Source: Apiospora phragmitis (taxonomy: Eukaryota > Ascomycota > Sordariomycetes > Amphisphaeriales > Apiosporaceae). Taken from it: 64,000 nt of DNA. A program made the translations under genes and the position numbers. The notes beneath the pieces were generated by a model, which was given only the letters and a program-made list of their open reading frames with translations, was not told the origin of the DNA and did no database searches. Positions 25,809-37,694 of this stretch are shown here, one piece after another (positions within the stretch are counted from its first letter, which is position 1; every line of letters begins with the position of its first letter). The stretch is from positions 1,054,001 to 1,118,000 of the forward strand of contig JAQQWL010000005.1 in NCBI GenBank assembly GCA_038363925.1, given 5' to 3'.

Positions 25809-26110
25809 TATAACGAACGTTATTTAAGTTAAAAAAAAAACTTAATAAAATATACTTAAGTTTATATTAATAATACGAGAGATAATTTAAACGTGCGATA
25901 AAAAAACGCTTTATTAATATAATAAGTAATAATATTTAATTCGTAATGTAATAATAAAATTAATCGTGTGAAGGTATTTATATAATAAAATTATAAACGT
26001 TATTTATTTAACTAATACGTTAAATTAATTATTAAAATAAAGGGTGTTTATATAAAATATATAAAAACGGTTATTATTATATATATTTCTTTTTTTATTA
26101 TTACTTAATT
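25809..26110. repeat. LTR-like remnant related to the Gypsy LTRs
   Basis: It begins TATAACGAACG like the Gypsy LTR ends and aligns by eye, in the same order, with about the first 300 bases of the LTR at 34604. Shared blocks include TTTATATTAATAATACGAGAG and the later ATTTATATAAAATATATAAAAA. It is heavily decayed and truncated, so its right limit is approximate. Probably an older relative of the same family. Confidence 0.5.
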
Positions 26111-26974
26111 TTAATTAATCGAGATTAATATTATTTAATATTATTTCGTTAAACCACGCTTTATTTTATTATTATATAATCTTATTATTAATTATTTAAC
26201 ATTATCTAATTATTTTATATTAAATTATTTTTAAATAACGTACCCTATAAGCGAAATAATCCTATAAGGGAAATAATTAATTTTATTAAATTTCGTATAA
26301 ATAACTTTTATAACTTAATTCTTTTATCACCTATTATAATTAATACTTAAAAAGAAGGATAAATAGTTTTAACGCTTTAAGCGCTTAAGAATAACTCGAA
26401 ATTAAGTCTCCGACGCATAGCTTAAACGTATAAAGTTCTTTATATAATATTTCGTAACCGATAACTCGGTATTCTTACGAAATACGAAATACCTACTAAT
26501 TTTTAAAAATTAACGGATTTCGAAAAAAATTATAATTATATAATATATAATCGACTTAAATTCGCGGTTATTTCCTCCCTAGATAAGTAATATTAAAGAT
26601 ATAGCGAATTAATTACTCCGTTAACGTAACGCGAGACGCGTCGGCGTTAACTAAGCTTCGAACTTTATACCACGGTAACTAGATTTCCGAACGCGTTTTA
26701 ATCGAAGACTCGATTATTAAAGAATCCTTTATAAAGATCCCGATACGTATCGTATATAGTTTATTCTCGCACGGAATATAACTTATAAATATAAGATTTA
26801 AAAGGAAGATATTAATAATTTTAATAAGACCGGCTATTTTATAAGTTAAATCTCGTATAAAATAGTCGTTATAACTTCCGATTAATATAAAAAGCCTAGG
26901 GTTATTTAATAAAAGAATTAAGAATAAGTTATAATTATTTAAAACGTCGGATTATACGGTTACGTTATCCTTTC

Positions 26975-28238
26975 TATAACGAACGCTATCAGGGGCTTAA
27001 TAAAAACCTTGGTAAAACGTACGAGGGTTTATATTAATAATACGAGAGAATATCTAAACGTACAACAAGTAAATACTTATTAATATAATAAATAATAACC
27101 GTAACTTAATCGTAATTAAATATAAAACTATTACGACCTAGCCTAATTATGCGGCTAAACCCATAAAAAATATCGGCACGGAACCACTATACCCCGGCAA
27201 GGTTACGATACCACTAGCACCGACAAGACCGCCAGCTACATCAACATAAGCTCACCTATACTCCGCGACTAACGGGCGCCCAACATAGAGGCCCCACGGT
27301 GGACCATGGGGAAGATAGGCACCCAACGGGAGTCACGTGACGAGCTACGGGATCACGACGCTCCCGGTGAACCACGAGCTACGGGGTCACGACGCTCCCG
27401 GTGAGCCAACCGGAACGGATCACCAACCCGCGACGTGATCTAAAGGAAATTAGTAAAGGAGGGATTAGATATATAACTACGAACGTTCCCTATATATTTT
27501 ATATAAATACTCTTTACTTTAATAATTAATTTAAGTATTAATCTAATTTATTAATAAAATAAATAGCCTTAACGACTTTATTATAAATACTTTTAAGTTA
27601 ACGCACCTTAGTTACTTTTTTTATTCCTACGGCTATTACATATTGTATCGATAGAAACGGACTTCTATCGCACGTTTAGATACTCTTTTATATTACTAAA
27701 CATAAACCCTTCGGTACGCCTTACCAGGTTTCCCTTTAGACCCCTGATAGCGTTCGTTACAAAAACGTAAAAGTATTTATAATAAAATTATTAAAGTAAT
27801 ATGCCTTATTAATAAATTTAAATTAATACTTAAATTAATTATTAAAATAAAAAGTATTTATATAAAATATATAAAAAATGTTCGTAATTATATATTTAAT
27901 CCTTTTTTTATTAATTATTACTACTTAGTAATCCTTCCTAGTTATACTTTATACTACTTAATAATCCTTTTTAATTATACTTTATATTATTTAATAATCT
28001 TACTTAAACGTTCGTTATATTACGTAACCCGGTAATTATCGCCGTCGCTTTTAGGCGTATTCGTCCTATCGTTAAGCGAGGTAGTAATATCGTTATTCGT
28101 TATTAAAGTAGGTCTAAATTTATATTAATATAGCTAGCGGTACGGTTTATAACTATAATATCGTAGCCTAGCCCGGGTATTATAATTCCGTGCCGGTAAG
28201 TAAAGTTCTTAGCCGCATAATTAGGTCGGGTCGTAATA
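26975..28238 (-). repeat. Gypsy 3' LTR (element sense), split by a nested solo LTR
   Basis: 626 bp when the 638-bp insertion (633 bp plus a 5-bp duplication) is removed, the same length as the partner LTR at 34604-35229. Its last 240 bases (about 27990-28238) match 34985-35229 closely, including the end GGTCGGGTCGTAATA. Confidence 0.9.
27129..27761 (+). repeat. Solo LTR nested in the Gypsy LTR, opposite orientation
   Basis: 633 bp from TATTACGACC to GTTCGTTACA, flanked by the duplication AAAAC at 27124-27128 and 27762-27766. Its termini match the Gypsy LTR termini in reverse orientation (TG...CA ends after allowing RIP of the first TG), so it is a family member inserted the other way round. 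Its first 300 bases stay GC-richer than their surroundings, with an imperfect internal duplication near 27340-27410 (GAGCTACGGGATCACGACG and a near copy). It looks young compared with its host. Confidence 0.88.
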
Positions 28239-28254
28239 CTATCCTCCCTCTCTT
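28239..28254 (-). promoter_or_regulatory. Polypurine tract of the Gypsy element
   Basis: On the minus strand this reads as a purine-rich run (AAGAGAGGGAGGATAG) directly before the LTR, the primer site for plus-strand DNA synthesis. It fixes the direction of the element. Confidence 0.75.
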
Positions 28255-28358
28255 AACTACTTTATCCTTAAAACGTAAAACCGCATAAGTATCCTAGCCG
28301 CCCGTTATCGTAGCTTCGTAATAAGTTCTTCCTTCCCTATCGCTTTTATTTATAATGT

Positions 28359-28960
28359 ATGCTCATTATGAATAGTCGTATTAAAAAATCTCGAACCAAG
28401 CCTAATCGTTCTTCTACCGTTCGTCGTGCGGACCTTATCGAGGCTTTTCTAAGTTTAGCTTCGAAGTCATGCCTTACAGCCGCTATTTTGCGAAAAGGTG
28501 GTCTTATATAATAATAGAAGGCGTTAGTAAGTACAAAGAATATACTCGCGCCGGTTATACGTATAACGGTACTAAGGTCTTATTATTTTCCTTGCGGCGT
28601 GTTCAGAACGAGTACGACCGCTTGTCTCGGGAAGAGTCCGCCGTGGAGGCCCACTTCCTAGAGCTTCAACGCTAAATTAACGAGGCCGTCGCTCGTCTTA
28701 TTCGTTTTCGTAAATAGAAGGAAATGGCTCGTACTCAGGGCGTTAAATTAGTATAACGTGGTCTGCGTTCTTTAGATGAACTGGAGGAGCAGGAACGTCG
28801 CGAGTTTAAGGCCGTTATGGCCGTCCAAGTTTAAGGAGGCTTTGGTGTTATTGATTAAAACGCGACCGATTTTTCTTTTAAGCCGATTTCGGAGGTTATT
28901 ACTTAAACGTCCGCAGTTTTTTAGTAATATTCGCTAGGTGTTTTTTAAGTTTTTACGTAT
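28359..28960 (+). pseudogene. Decayed plus-strand ORF inside the Gypsy element
   Basis: Between the pol end and the LTR, on the strand opposite to pol, lies a coding remnant. It opens MNSRIKKSRTKPNRSSTVRR near 28369. One base frame later it continues as YTRAGYTYNGTKV, then an amphipathic, coiled-coil-like stretch (VQNEYDRLSREESAVEAHF, INEAVARLIR, SLDELEEQER). The longest unbroken part is 28469-28675. In-frame stops lie at Gln-like positions, as RIP makes. It resembles the small Cys-containing, coiled-coil hypothetical proteins that fungal genomes carry beside Gypsy elements; that is recollection, not a search. Function unknown. Confidence 0.5.
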
Positions 28961-31900
28961 TATTTTTTAATAGGTACCTTTTTTATTAGACGAAGTATTA
29001 AAAGCCTCGTCTTTTTTTTCGTTTATTAATAATCCTCTCGACTTCGTACTCGTGTTAATTTGTTTCGACTTTTAGCTATGTATTAATTTTCGTGTTTTCG
29101 GGGGCTAATTTAAGTAATAAGATATGAAATATAGGGTGTATTCGTATTATTTTAAGCAATAATAGTCGATAATTAGTTTTTAAAATAATTTTTACGATTT
29201 TAAATAGTTTAATCTTTTTAAAGTCTAGTTTATCGCTAGGTCGTTTAGTTTTAATATTACGTCGTAAGAGGTAAACTTTTTTTCCTTCTTTAAAGGTTAG
29301 TCCCTTTAACTTAGTCTTATCGGCGTATTTCTTTATTCGTTTTTAAAGAAAAGTGAGGTCCTATTATAGAGCAGTTTAAAATTCTTTTAGTTTCTCGATT
29401 TATATAATCGCGACTAGTACTAGCTCTCCTTTTAAGGGTTATTTAATAATTTCCGGGTTATACTCGTAATTCGCTCGAAATAATAAAATACGCGTGGTTT
29501 CGTTATTTACGTTATTATATATAAACTACGCTATAAGTAATAACTTTACTTAATTATTTTATTCGTAATTAATATAATATCGTAAGTATTATTCTAAGGT
29601 TTAGTTTATTCGTTCGGTCTGTTTATCCGTTTATAGGTGGTAGGCCGTGGATAGCTTATACTTCACGCCTAGTTACGCTATAAGTAATTTTTAAAACTTG
29701 GCGGTGAATAGCTTGTCTCGGTCGGAGATGATTATTTCTAGCAATCCGTACTGGCTAACGATAGTTCGGAGAAATGTGTACGTAAGGTCGCTGGTATCGC
29801 TAGACTTTTTATACGGCAGGAAGTAGGTATACTTTGTGAGCTTGTCCGTAACTATTAGTATACTGTCGTATTCGACCTTAGTTAATAGTTTCGTCGATAG
29901 TGGTAGCTTGATAATAAAGTTTAGTGCGATCGTTTTTTATGCTCTATTTAATAGTAGTATAGGTTATAATTTCTTATATAGTCGGTATTATGCGGTTTTA
30001 GCTTTATTATATAGGTCGTATTCGCTAATAACTCGCGTAACTTGACTCCTTAGGTCCTCGTAATTAAATAGCCGTGTGAGTCGTTTTTACGTTTTAAATA
30101 CTCCTTGGTATTTGTGCGCGGGGTATGCGTAAAATTCTTGGATAAATTCTTGTCGGTGTTATTCGGGAATAAGGGTCTTGCCTTAGTAATATACTAGCCC
30201 GTTCCTCGAGACTTTATATAGTGGTCGTAGGGTGGCTATGTTTATTTATCCGTAGTATTCCTTAAACCGCGTAACCTACGCGTCGTTATGCTAAACGTGG
30301 CTAGTTACGTATAAGTACCGTAATAATATAAGGTTATTATCGTTATCGTATATAAGGATAGTCCGGGTCTCTGGTAAGACTTTTTCCTAATAGTTTAGTC
30401 GTCGGCTAAAGGCGTCGGCCTTTTTATTATCGCTACCTTTATAATAAATAATAACGAAGTTAAATTTCGATAAGAACTCGAACTATTATATTTATCGTTT
30501 ATTTAGCTTTTTTATAGTAATAAACGTAATTAAGTTCTTATAATCGATATAAACCTTTACGGATTCTTCCGTCCCGCTAAAATAATATCTTTATTTTTTA
30601 AAGGCTTTAATAATAGCTATTAACTTTTTATTATAAATCTAATAATGAAGCTCTAATTTATTTAACTTTTTCTAAAAAAAATACGACGGGATATAGTTTT
30701 CCGTTATCGTTTCGCTAGCTTAATTAGCCTCCGATCGTATAGTTCGATACGTCGGTTTCGATTTTAAAAGGTTTTATAAAATTTGTTATATAAAGTATTA
30801 TTTTATTAATAATTCGATCCTTTATAGCTTAAAAAGCTTCTTTTTCTTTATCAGTTTATATAAATAACGTGTCCTTTTTAATTAAGTTCGTTAAGGGTAT
30901 CGCTAACTTATTAAATCCGGGGATAAAGAGCCGGTAATAGTTAATTAATTTTAAGAAGGATTTAACTTCTATAGCGCTTATAAACGTTAGCCACTCCTTA
31001 ACTGCTGCTATTTTAGAGGATTCTATCCCAATTTCTCTTAGGGATATAACGTATCCTATAAAGGTGACTTAAGTCTAGTAGAACTCGCTTTTCTCTAAGT
31101 TAACTAGCAGATTAGCGTCCTATAGCTTTTAGAGTACTAGCTTTACGTGCTCTTTATATTATTTTTCGTTTTCGGAGTAAATAAGGATATTATTAAAGTA
31201 TATTATAATAAACTTATCGAGGTATTCTCGTAATGTATAATTAATTATGGATTAAAAGTTAATTAATACGTTAATTAAGCTAAACGGTATAACTTAATAT
31301 TCGAAATATCCGTACTTAGTTCGGAACGCGGTCTTCTATTCTTCTCTTTCCTTAATACGGATTAGGTTATATATATTAAGGAGATCGAGTATTATAAAGA
31401 TTTTAGTATATAATAACTTATTCCGTAGGTTATTAATTAAAGGTAAAGGGTACCGGTTCTTAATAGTAATTTCGTTAAGCTTTTTATAATCGATATATAT
31501 ACGCTACTTAAGCTTCCCGTCCTTACTCTTTTTTAAAATAAAAAGGATAAGGAATCCGGCTAATAATATAAATAGTCGTATAACTCTTTTTTCGAGGTTA
31601 TCCGTAATATACTTTTTTAATATTGCTTCGTACTCTTAGTTAAGTTTATATATAAGTATAAAAGGTATCTCGTAATCTTATTATGTATAAAGCGGTAAAC
31701 CTATTTCTAGTTTCTTATTAAAAAAGTTTTTAAACTACCGGTATTCTTCCGGTATAATTATTATAACGCTCGGCTTAAGCTTTTTAATAATAATATATAC
31801 CTTAAATATTTTAAGTTTATTAGGAGGCCGCTTTTTAAACCGTTACTTATTAATTAAAACTTTTCTTAGTATATCTTATTAAAGTTAACTTATTTTCTAA

Positions 31901-34603
31901 TTAATTTTTAAATTATTTACTTATAATTAAGGTATTTTTAAAATTATATTATATTTTGCGACGTCCGTAATATTATACGTAATTCGTTTATAACGTTTTT
32001 TAATATTAACCGGAAGGTTCGCGACTTCTTTTTATATTTCTCTATTATTATAAATTATAAATCCTTTATCGATAGTTTTAAATCGATATAGGGCGTTTTT
32101 TTTTCGTTTAATTTAATTAGAGCTTATTAACGATTCGTAATAATATATAATTTCTTTACGCTTCGTTATCGAGTAACGTTCTAATATAAACCCTTTTTAT
32201 ATTTATTATTAATATAATATACTGATAAAAGCCTTAATTATTTAAGGTTTAATATAGGGACCGTTCTAGTCCCGCTTAATATTATTTTTTTATAATCGGC
32301 GGTATCTATTTCTTAACCGGTATAGTTCTACATAAGTAATAAATTCCTACGATCGATTCTCCTATCGTCGCTATCTCCTTCTTTTCTTTATAGGGCGTTT
32401 CTTAGTACGTTGGGGGAGGTGTGTTAAATCCTCTTCTTGTGTGTAGTATTAGCCCTAGTACCTGGGATTCTAGTTTGTCCGGGGGTTCAAAGGTTTATTA
32501 GGTTCGTCGGGCTTTACTAGTACTCCTAGTCAGGCTAAGGGGGTTCTTTTACCGAATATAAGCTTATATATCTTAAAAGTATTAAACACTTTATTTTAAG
32601 CGTTTATAAGCCCGCGATTTTTCCTAAGCGTGCTCGAAGTATCGATCCTCGAGGCACTCCTCTAATCTCGTCCTTCTAAGTGGTATTATTGTAGCTACCA
32701 TAAGTCTTCCTATACTAATAGGTATGTTCGACGTCCGTCCGAGATCGTCGTTTTAACCTTTTCGATTACGTAGTCCGGGTATAGTTATATAATAGTTTAT
32801 TTATTAATCCGTCGGGGAAACTATTCGTTCTCGAGTTTCTTTACGAAATACTTTATATAAGCGTTATATATATACGAAATCTATAAAAAAATAAAATATA
32901 TTTCGTTTATAAAAATAATATAGAAATCGTTATTTATAACGTAATTATTAATAACTTTTTAAATAAACTTAGCCGTAATAAGTATTTAATATAAATACCT
33001 CGAGTCGGGGTAAAAAATATTTAAGATAGCTAGCTATTCGTTAACTTTTAAATCCTTTAATTTAACGATCTCGTTTACGAGCTCGTTTATAAATATTTCG
33101 ATTAACCGCTAAAGGTCGTCGGTTTATTATTTTTATTTAACCGTTTCTTTATCGCTATTAGAGTCGTCGGCCTCTAGGATATACGCGAGCGTAAGTTCTC
33201 GGCTAGTTGCTACGAAGGCCTGGTCGTAGTTTCTCTTACCCTTCAAGGCCCTTAAAAACTATCCGGTACTTCCTTTATCCGCTAAGTATATATTATATCC
33301 GTTATCGTAATAAGCTATCTAAGATAAGCTACCGTGAAGCACGTTTAACGTATCGCTAACGCTACTTCCTTTAATAACCGTTACAAGGGTAGCTTTACTC
33401 CTAGTAGCGTTAACTTGTCGTCCTTCTAGGACACGTTAAAATACCCTTTTCGGTCCGCGGTATTCCCTAGCGTAGTGTCCTTTCTTTTAGTAGTTGTAGC
33501 AGGTGACGTTCTGCTTTTTATCGTTCTTGTTATGTTTAGTGGCGTTCGAGGTCCATGGGCCCGCTGTGGTGTCTATATACGGTGATCACCTTAGTCTAGG
33601 TGTTAACCTGTTGTCGTGGTCGCCTCGTGTTAGCCCTAGTTCGGTCGTTCTACCGGGGTTATCCGCCTTACTTTTCGCGGCGTCGTTCGTATAGGCGCGT
33701 ATTAATCTTAATAGTTAGTTCTATATACGCGAAGAAGGTAGTCGGGGCGTCTAGTCGACTAAGCTCGTCCTTAACCTCCTCTTTAAATCCTCGGTAATAT
33801 ATTATAATCTTAATAACTTCGGTATAGTTTAAACGAGCCATAATACGTCGGAACTTTACGGTATACGCTATTACGGATCCTTTCTACTTAAGGTGTTCGA
33901 GTTCTCGTTTAGCTTATCGTTTCTCGTCGAAATCTTAGAAGAGTAATTTAAGAGCGTTTTCGAAGCCGTCGTAACTACCGAAAATTTATTAGGTTTCGGC
34001 GCGGCATAGTTCGACTTACTAATCGCGCTCTACGAGTTCGTTTAAATAGGGTTCGAACTATAAGAGGACTTTTCTTTTAAAAAAAAAGGCCGTATAAATA
34101 ACTTTTTAAGTTAAGTCTTTAAACGTTCTTTTATAAAATCGTTAATAAGTTTTAACCTAAACGAGGAATCCTTAAAGGTTCCCGCTCGTCCCGTTAAATA
34201 ATAATAATGCGCTAATCTTAACCCCTTCTTTAAATATAACAGGGGTCTTAATAATATTAATAATAGTTCGTAAAAGTTAGACCTCCTTACGAAGCTCGTC
34301 GATATCGTCTGTCGTTTATTTAAAAGCTACTTAAGCTCGGAGCGCGTCGCGCTCTTCTCGAGCTTAGTATAGTAGTATTAATAATTAATATTCGCTTATT
34401 AAAGTCGTTTAAATTATTTAATTAGCTCGCTCGGGTTAATAAGGACGTCCTCGTTATTATTATCCTCGACCTCTATACTAAAAGCGGGTCGGGCGACGTC
34501 TTTATCGTAACGAGGGGCGTTACTTTTTAAAGTAGACATGTTTCTTATAAGGTTATTATTCGAAGGTTTAAATAATAACTCGTAAAAATAAGAATAATTA
34601 AAA

Positions 34604-35229
34604 TATAACGAACATTATTAAAAGCTTAATAAAAACCTTAATAAAACGTATAAAGGTTTATATTAATAATATAAAAAAGTATTTAAATATATAATAAATA
34701 AATATTTATTAATATAATAAATAATAACCGTAACTTAATCATAATTAAATATAAAACGTAAAAGTATTTATAATAAAATCGTTAAAATAATATACCTTAT
34801 TAATAAGTTTAAATTAATACTTAAATTAATTACTAAAATAAAAAATATTTATATAAAATATATAAAAAACGTTTATAATTATATATTTAATCCCTTTTTT
34901 ATTAATCATTACTACTTAGTAATCCTTCCTAATTATGCTTTACGCTACTTAGTAATCCCTCCTAATCATACTCTACGCTATTTAATAATCTCACCTAAGC
35001 GTTCGTTATGTCACGTAACCCGGTAACTATCGCCGTCGCTTTCAAGCGTATTCGTCTTATCGCCGGGCGAGGTGGTAATATTGTTATTCGTTATTAAGGT
35101 AGGTTTAAATTTATATTAATATAATTAGCGGTACGGTCTATAACTATAGTATTATAGCCTAGCCGGGGTATTATAGTTCCGTGCCGGTAAGTAGGGTTCT
35201 TAGCCGCATGATTAGGTCGGGTCGTAATA
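34604..35229 (-). repeat. Gypsy 5' LTR (element sense)
   Basis: 626 bp, from TATAACGAAC to GGTCGTAATA on the plus strand, followed by the CTTTC target duplication. Intact in length; differences from its partner are mainly C/T and G/A, as expected from RIP. Confidence 0.9.
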
Positions 35230-36190
35230 CTTTCGTATATTATATTAATCGAGTAAACATACCTCTTTTTTTAATATAAAAACAGTTTATTATTAAAGGA
35301 TTAAGTAATTATAATTATTAAAAACGGCGAAACTACGAACGAAAAAAGCGAGGATTAAATTTAATACTTTAATAAGTATATAAGGTCTCGTATAAAAAGT
35401 ATTTATTATTTATTAGTCTTTAACAGCTATAAAAGTTATTATTTAATAACTTTCGAACTTTATTATAAAAAAACTTAATTATTACACTTTATATATTTTC
35501 GTATTTATTAAATAAGCTTTAAATTTTTAATATCGGCTATTTTTATATATTAAAAAAGGCGTATAAGAAAGAAATTAAAGGTTTTATACGAGCGTATATT
35601 ACTTATATCTTTAAAGAGGACTTCTAATTAGCGTTTTTAAAAGCGTTCTAAGCGATTTTTACCGTTTCGAATATATAAAAAGGCTTTTAAAAGATAGGAT
35701 TTATTTCGTATAATCCGGAATATATTATTTAATAATTAAATATAAAGCTACGTATTTTAATACTTCCGGGAACGTTTTTCGGCTTATTTATTCCTTAAGA
35801 ATTAAAGATTTTAAATAACCCGATTAAAGCCTAGTCTTAAACCGAATACGTTTAAAACCGTATCGCATAATATTAAAATAGCTTTCCGACGTTTATTTTA
35901 ATTAGTTTTAACTAGATCGTAAAGCTTATAACGTAGGTTATATACCGAGTTACTCTTTTAAAAAATAAGAACGCGACACTTTAAAAAGTAAATAAAAAAC
36001 TTAGCCGGCGTCGTTATACGAAAAAAAAATGGTTATAAAATAAAAAATTACTTCGTATATAAGCTAGAAAAGACTTATAGTTTTAAAAAGACGTTAATAA
36101 ATAGTTATAAAACGAATCGCGTCGCAGGAGTGGTTATATAAGGACGTTTAAAACACGCCTATAGCGCTATAAAATCTATAAAAAGCCCGG

Positions 36191-36780
36191 TATTACGACC
36201 TAGCCTAACCATACGGCTAGACCCATAAAAGCATCGGCACGGAACCACTATGCCCCGGCAAGGTTACGATATCACTAGCACCGACAAAACTACCAGCTAC
36301 ACTAACATAAATTTACCTATACTCCGCGACCGACGGGCGCCCGACACGGGGACCCCACGATAAACCATGGGAGGATGGGCACCCAACGGGAGTCATGTGA
36401 CGAGCTACGGGATCACGACGCTCCCGGTGAGCCAACTGAAGCGGATCACCAGTCCGCAGCGTGATCCAAGGAATTAGTAAAGGAGGGATTAGATATATAA
36501 CCACGAACGTTTCCTATATATTTTATATAGACACTCTTTACTTCAATAATTAATCTAAGTATTAATCTAACCTATTAGTAAGGCATATTACCTTAACGAC
36601 TCTATTAAAAATACCTTCAAGTTAACGCACCTTAGTTACCTTTTATTCCTACGGCTATTGCACATTGTATCGATAGAAGCGGACTTCTATCGCACGTTTA
36701 GATACTCTCTCGTATTGCTAACATAAACCCCCGTACGTTCTACTAAGGTTTCTATTAGACCCCTGATAGCGTTCGTTACA
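36191..36780 (+). repeat. Solo LTR in the Fot1-like transposase
   Basis: 590 bp from TATTACGACC to GTTCGTTACA, flanked by perfect CCCGG duplications (36186-36190 and 36781-36785). It is closely related to the nested solo LTR at 27129-27761 and in the same orientation, but lacks the inner duplication. Removing it rejoins the transposase C-terminal Cys/His knuckle. Its core is less AT-rich than the flanks. Confidence 0.9.
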
Positions 36781-37303
36781 CCCGGGTATAATACGCGCAC
36801 TTATTAAAATAATATAGAAACCTTTAAAAATAATAATTATTTTTATATTTATTTAATTATAAGCGTTATAATTAAATTAATTTATAATTTATAAAGCTTA
36901 ATAATAAAAATTACGTAACTCGCTTATATACGCAGCTCGCTTATAAGGTACATTATAAAGTAATTAAGCGTCGCTTTTAATAAATAATATATTATTAAAC
37001 GTAAAAGAATTAACCCTTTATTAAATAATAATTTTATATAATTAATAAATATAATTAAAATAGAAAAAGATATATAAATTAAAAGAATAACGCCGGCGAA
37101 ATCGAAAGCTTAAAAAAGCGATTCGATCGTAATAAAATAAAATAACGAAAACGAAAAAAAAATATTATTTAAAATTAATTATTAAAAGAATTAAATTAAT
37201 TAGTATATATTTTAATTATTTATCGTTTTATAATATATAAATTAATTAAAAAAATTATAAAATTAATAATTCGAAGCTTAGTTACAATATAACACCGTGG
37301 CCG

Positions 37304-37694
37304 ATTTTACTTTACTTTATAAACTATATTAATTTAATTCAAGTCACTATACTCTAACATGGTCTATAGCATAATCTCTAAAACTAACTCTAATATATTA
37401 TATGAGACCCATACCTAATAATGTAGTCTAATTAATTGGGATGGTCCGGGATGGGGTTGAGTAGAGAAATCACTCGCACACAAATACATACTAAGCACAG
37501 TTTCGACATTTCCTGATATTACCATTACGCCTGTATTGCGACGTGTGACAGATTGTTGTACACTACCATATCCATGTGGCTTTCATCCCCTTAGCCTTTT
37601 TCCGACCCCTTAAACGAACTCACATACATGACCTGAAACGGGCAAAGTGGTTTTCCCCTTTTGGTTTTCTATACACTCACGCTAGGTGTGTGGC
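37304..37694. other. Right border of the island to the cyclase 3' end
   Basis: Composition returns to normal over about 150 bp. Presumably the 3' UTR of the terpene cyclase gene; nothing else is seen. Confidence 0.5.

Larger units (their letters stand above)
26970..35234 (-). mobile_element. Ty3/Gypsy LTR retrotransposon inside the Fot1-like element
   Basis: The element proper is 26975-35229, flanked by the 5-bp duplication CTTTC (26970-26974 and 35230-35234). LTRs of 626 bp lie at both ends (26975-28238 after subtracting a nested insertion, and 34604-35229). A polypurine tract abuts the LTR at 28238, so transcription is on the minus strand. Internal DNA is about 6.4 kb. Read on the minus strand, gag starts near 34539 (MSTLKSNAPRYDKDVARP). 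A knuckle lies near 33490-33530 with Cys replaced by Tyr. Reverse transcriptase is at about 31600-31140 ([23 protein letters not shown], and YFNN in place of YxDD), RNase H near 30480-30560, and an integrase core near 29900-29560 (SQYGLLEIIISDRDKLFTAK). Numerous stops make it dead. Confidence 0.9.
26238..36953 (+). mobile_element. Fot1/pogo-like DNA transposon, interrupted by later insertions
   Basis: Inverted ends ACGTACCCTATAAGCGA (26238 on) and the matching end at 36953 are flanked by TA on each side (26236-26237 and 36954-36955). Without the inserted elements it measures about 1.86 kb, the usual Fot1 size. The decayed transposase is on the plus strand in three pieces. 26355-26974 has the helix-turn-helix part and reads KLSLRRIA, KYEIPTN, KLTDFEKN. 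35235-36190 holds the catalytic domain and C-terminus, recognisable as VIIIIKNGETTNEK and IKAYITYIF-like blocks. After 36785 comes the end of a Cys/His knuckle (KPGYNTRT). Joining across the insertions restores continuous frame. Many stops and Cys/His losses make it inactive. Confidence 0.8.
25621..37303. mobile_element. AT-rich, RIP-degraded nested transposon island
   Basis: Composition changes abruptly at both edges. The island is dominated by TA-rich sequence, with TpA in place of expected CpA/TpG and stop codons where transposon proteins have Gln or Trp, as RIP produces. The outermost signal is an imperfect inverted repeat: CGGCTACGGTG at 25621-25631 and CACCGTGGCCG at 37293-37303 (10 of 11 matching in inverted sense). 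It may be the ends of an old host element about 1 kb long after removing the inner insertions. I find no convincing target duplication for that outer pair, so its identity is open. The inner elements are listed separately. Confidence 0.85.

Noticed and set aside
36313..36504. 63-residue frame in the solo LTR
   Set aside because: A chance open frame in the less mutated LTR core; no counterpart is needed for LTR function.
25621..37303. Mitochondrial insertion or centromere as the cause of the AT-rich island
   Set aside because: Decayed Gypsy and Fot1-like proteins, LTRs and target duplications account for the sequence.
25621..37303. CRISPR array or satellite repeat in the island
   Set aside because: The repeats are long LTRs in pairs, not short regularly spaced units.
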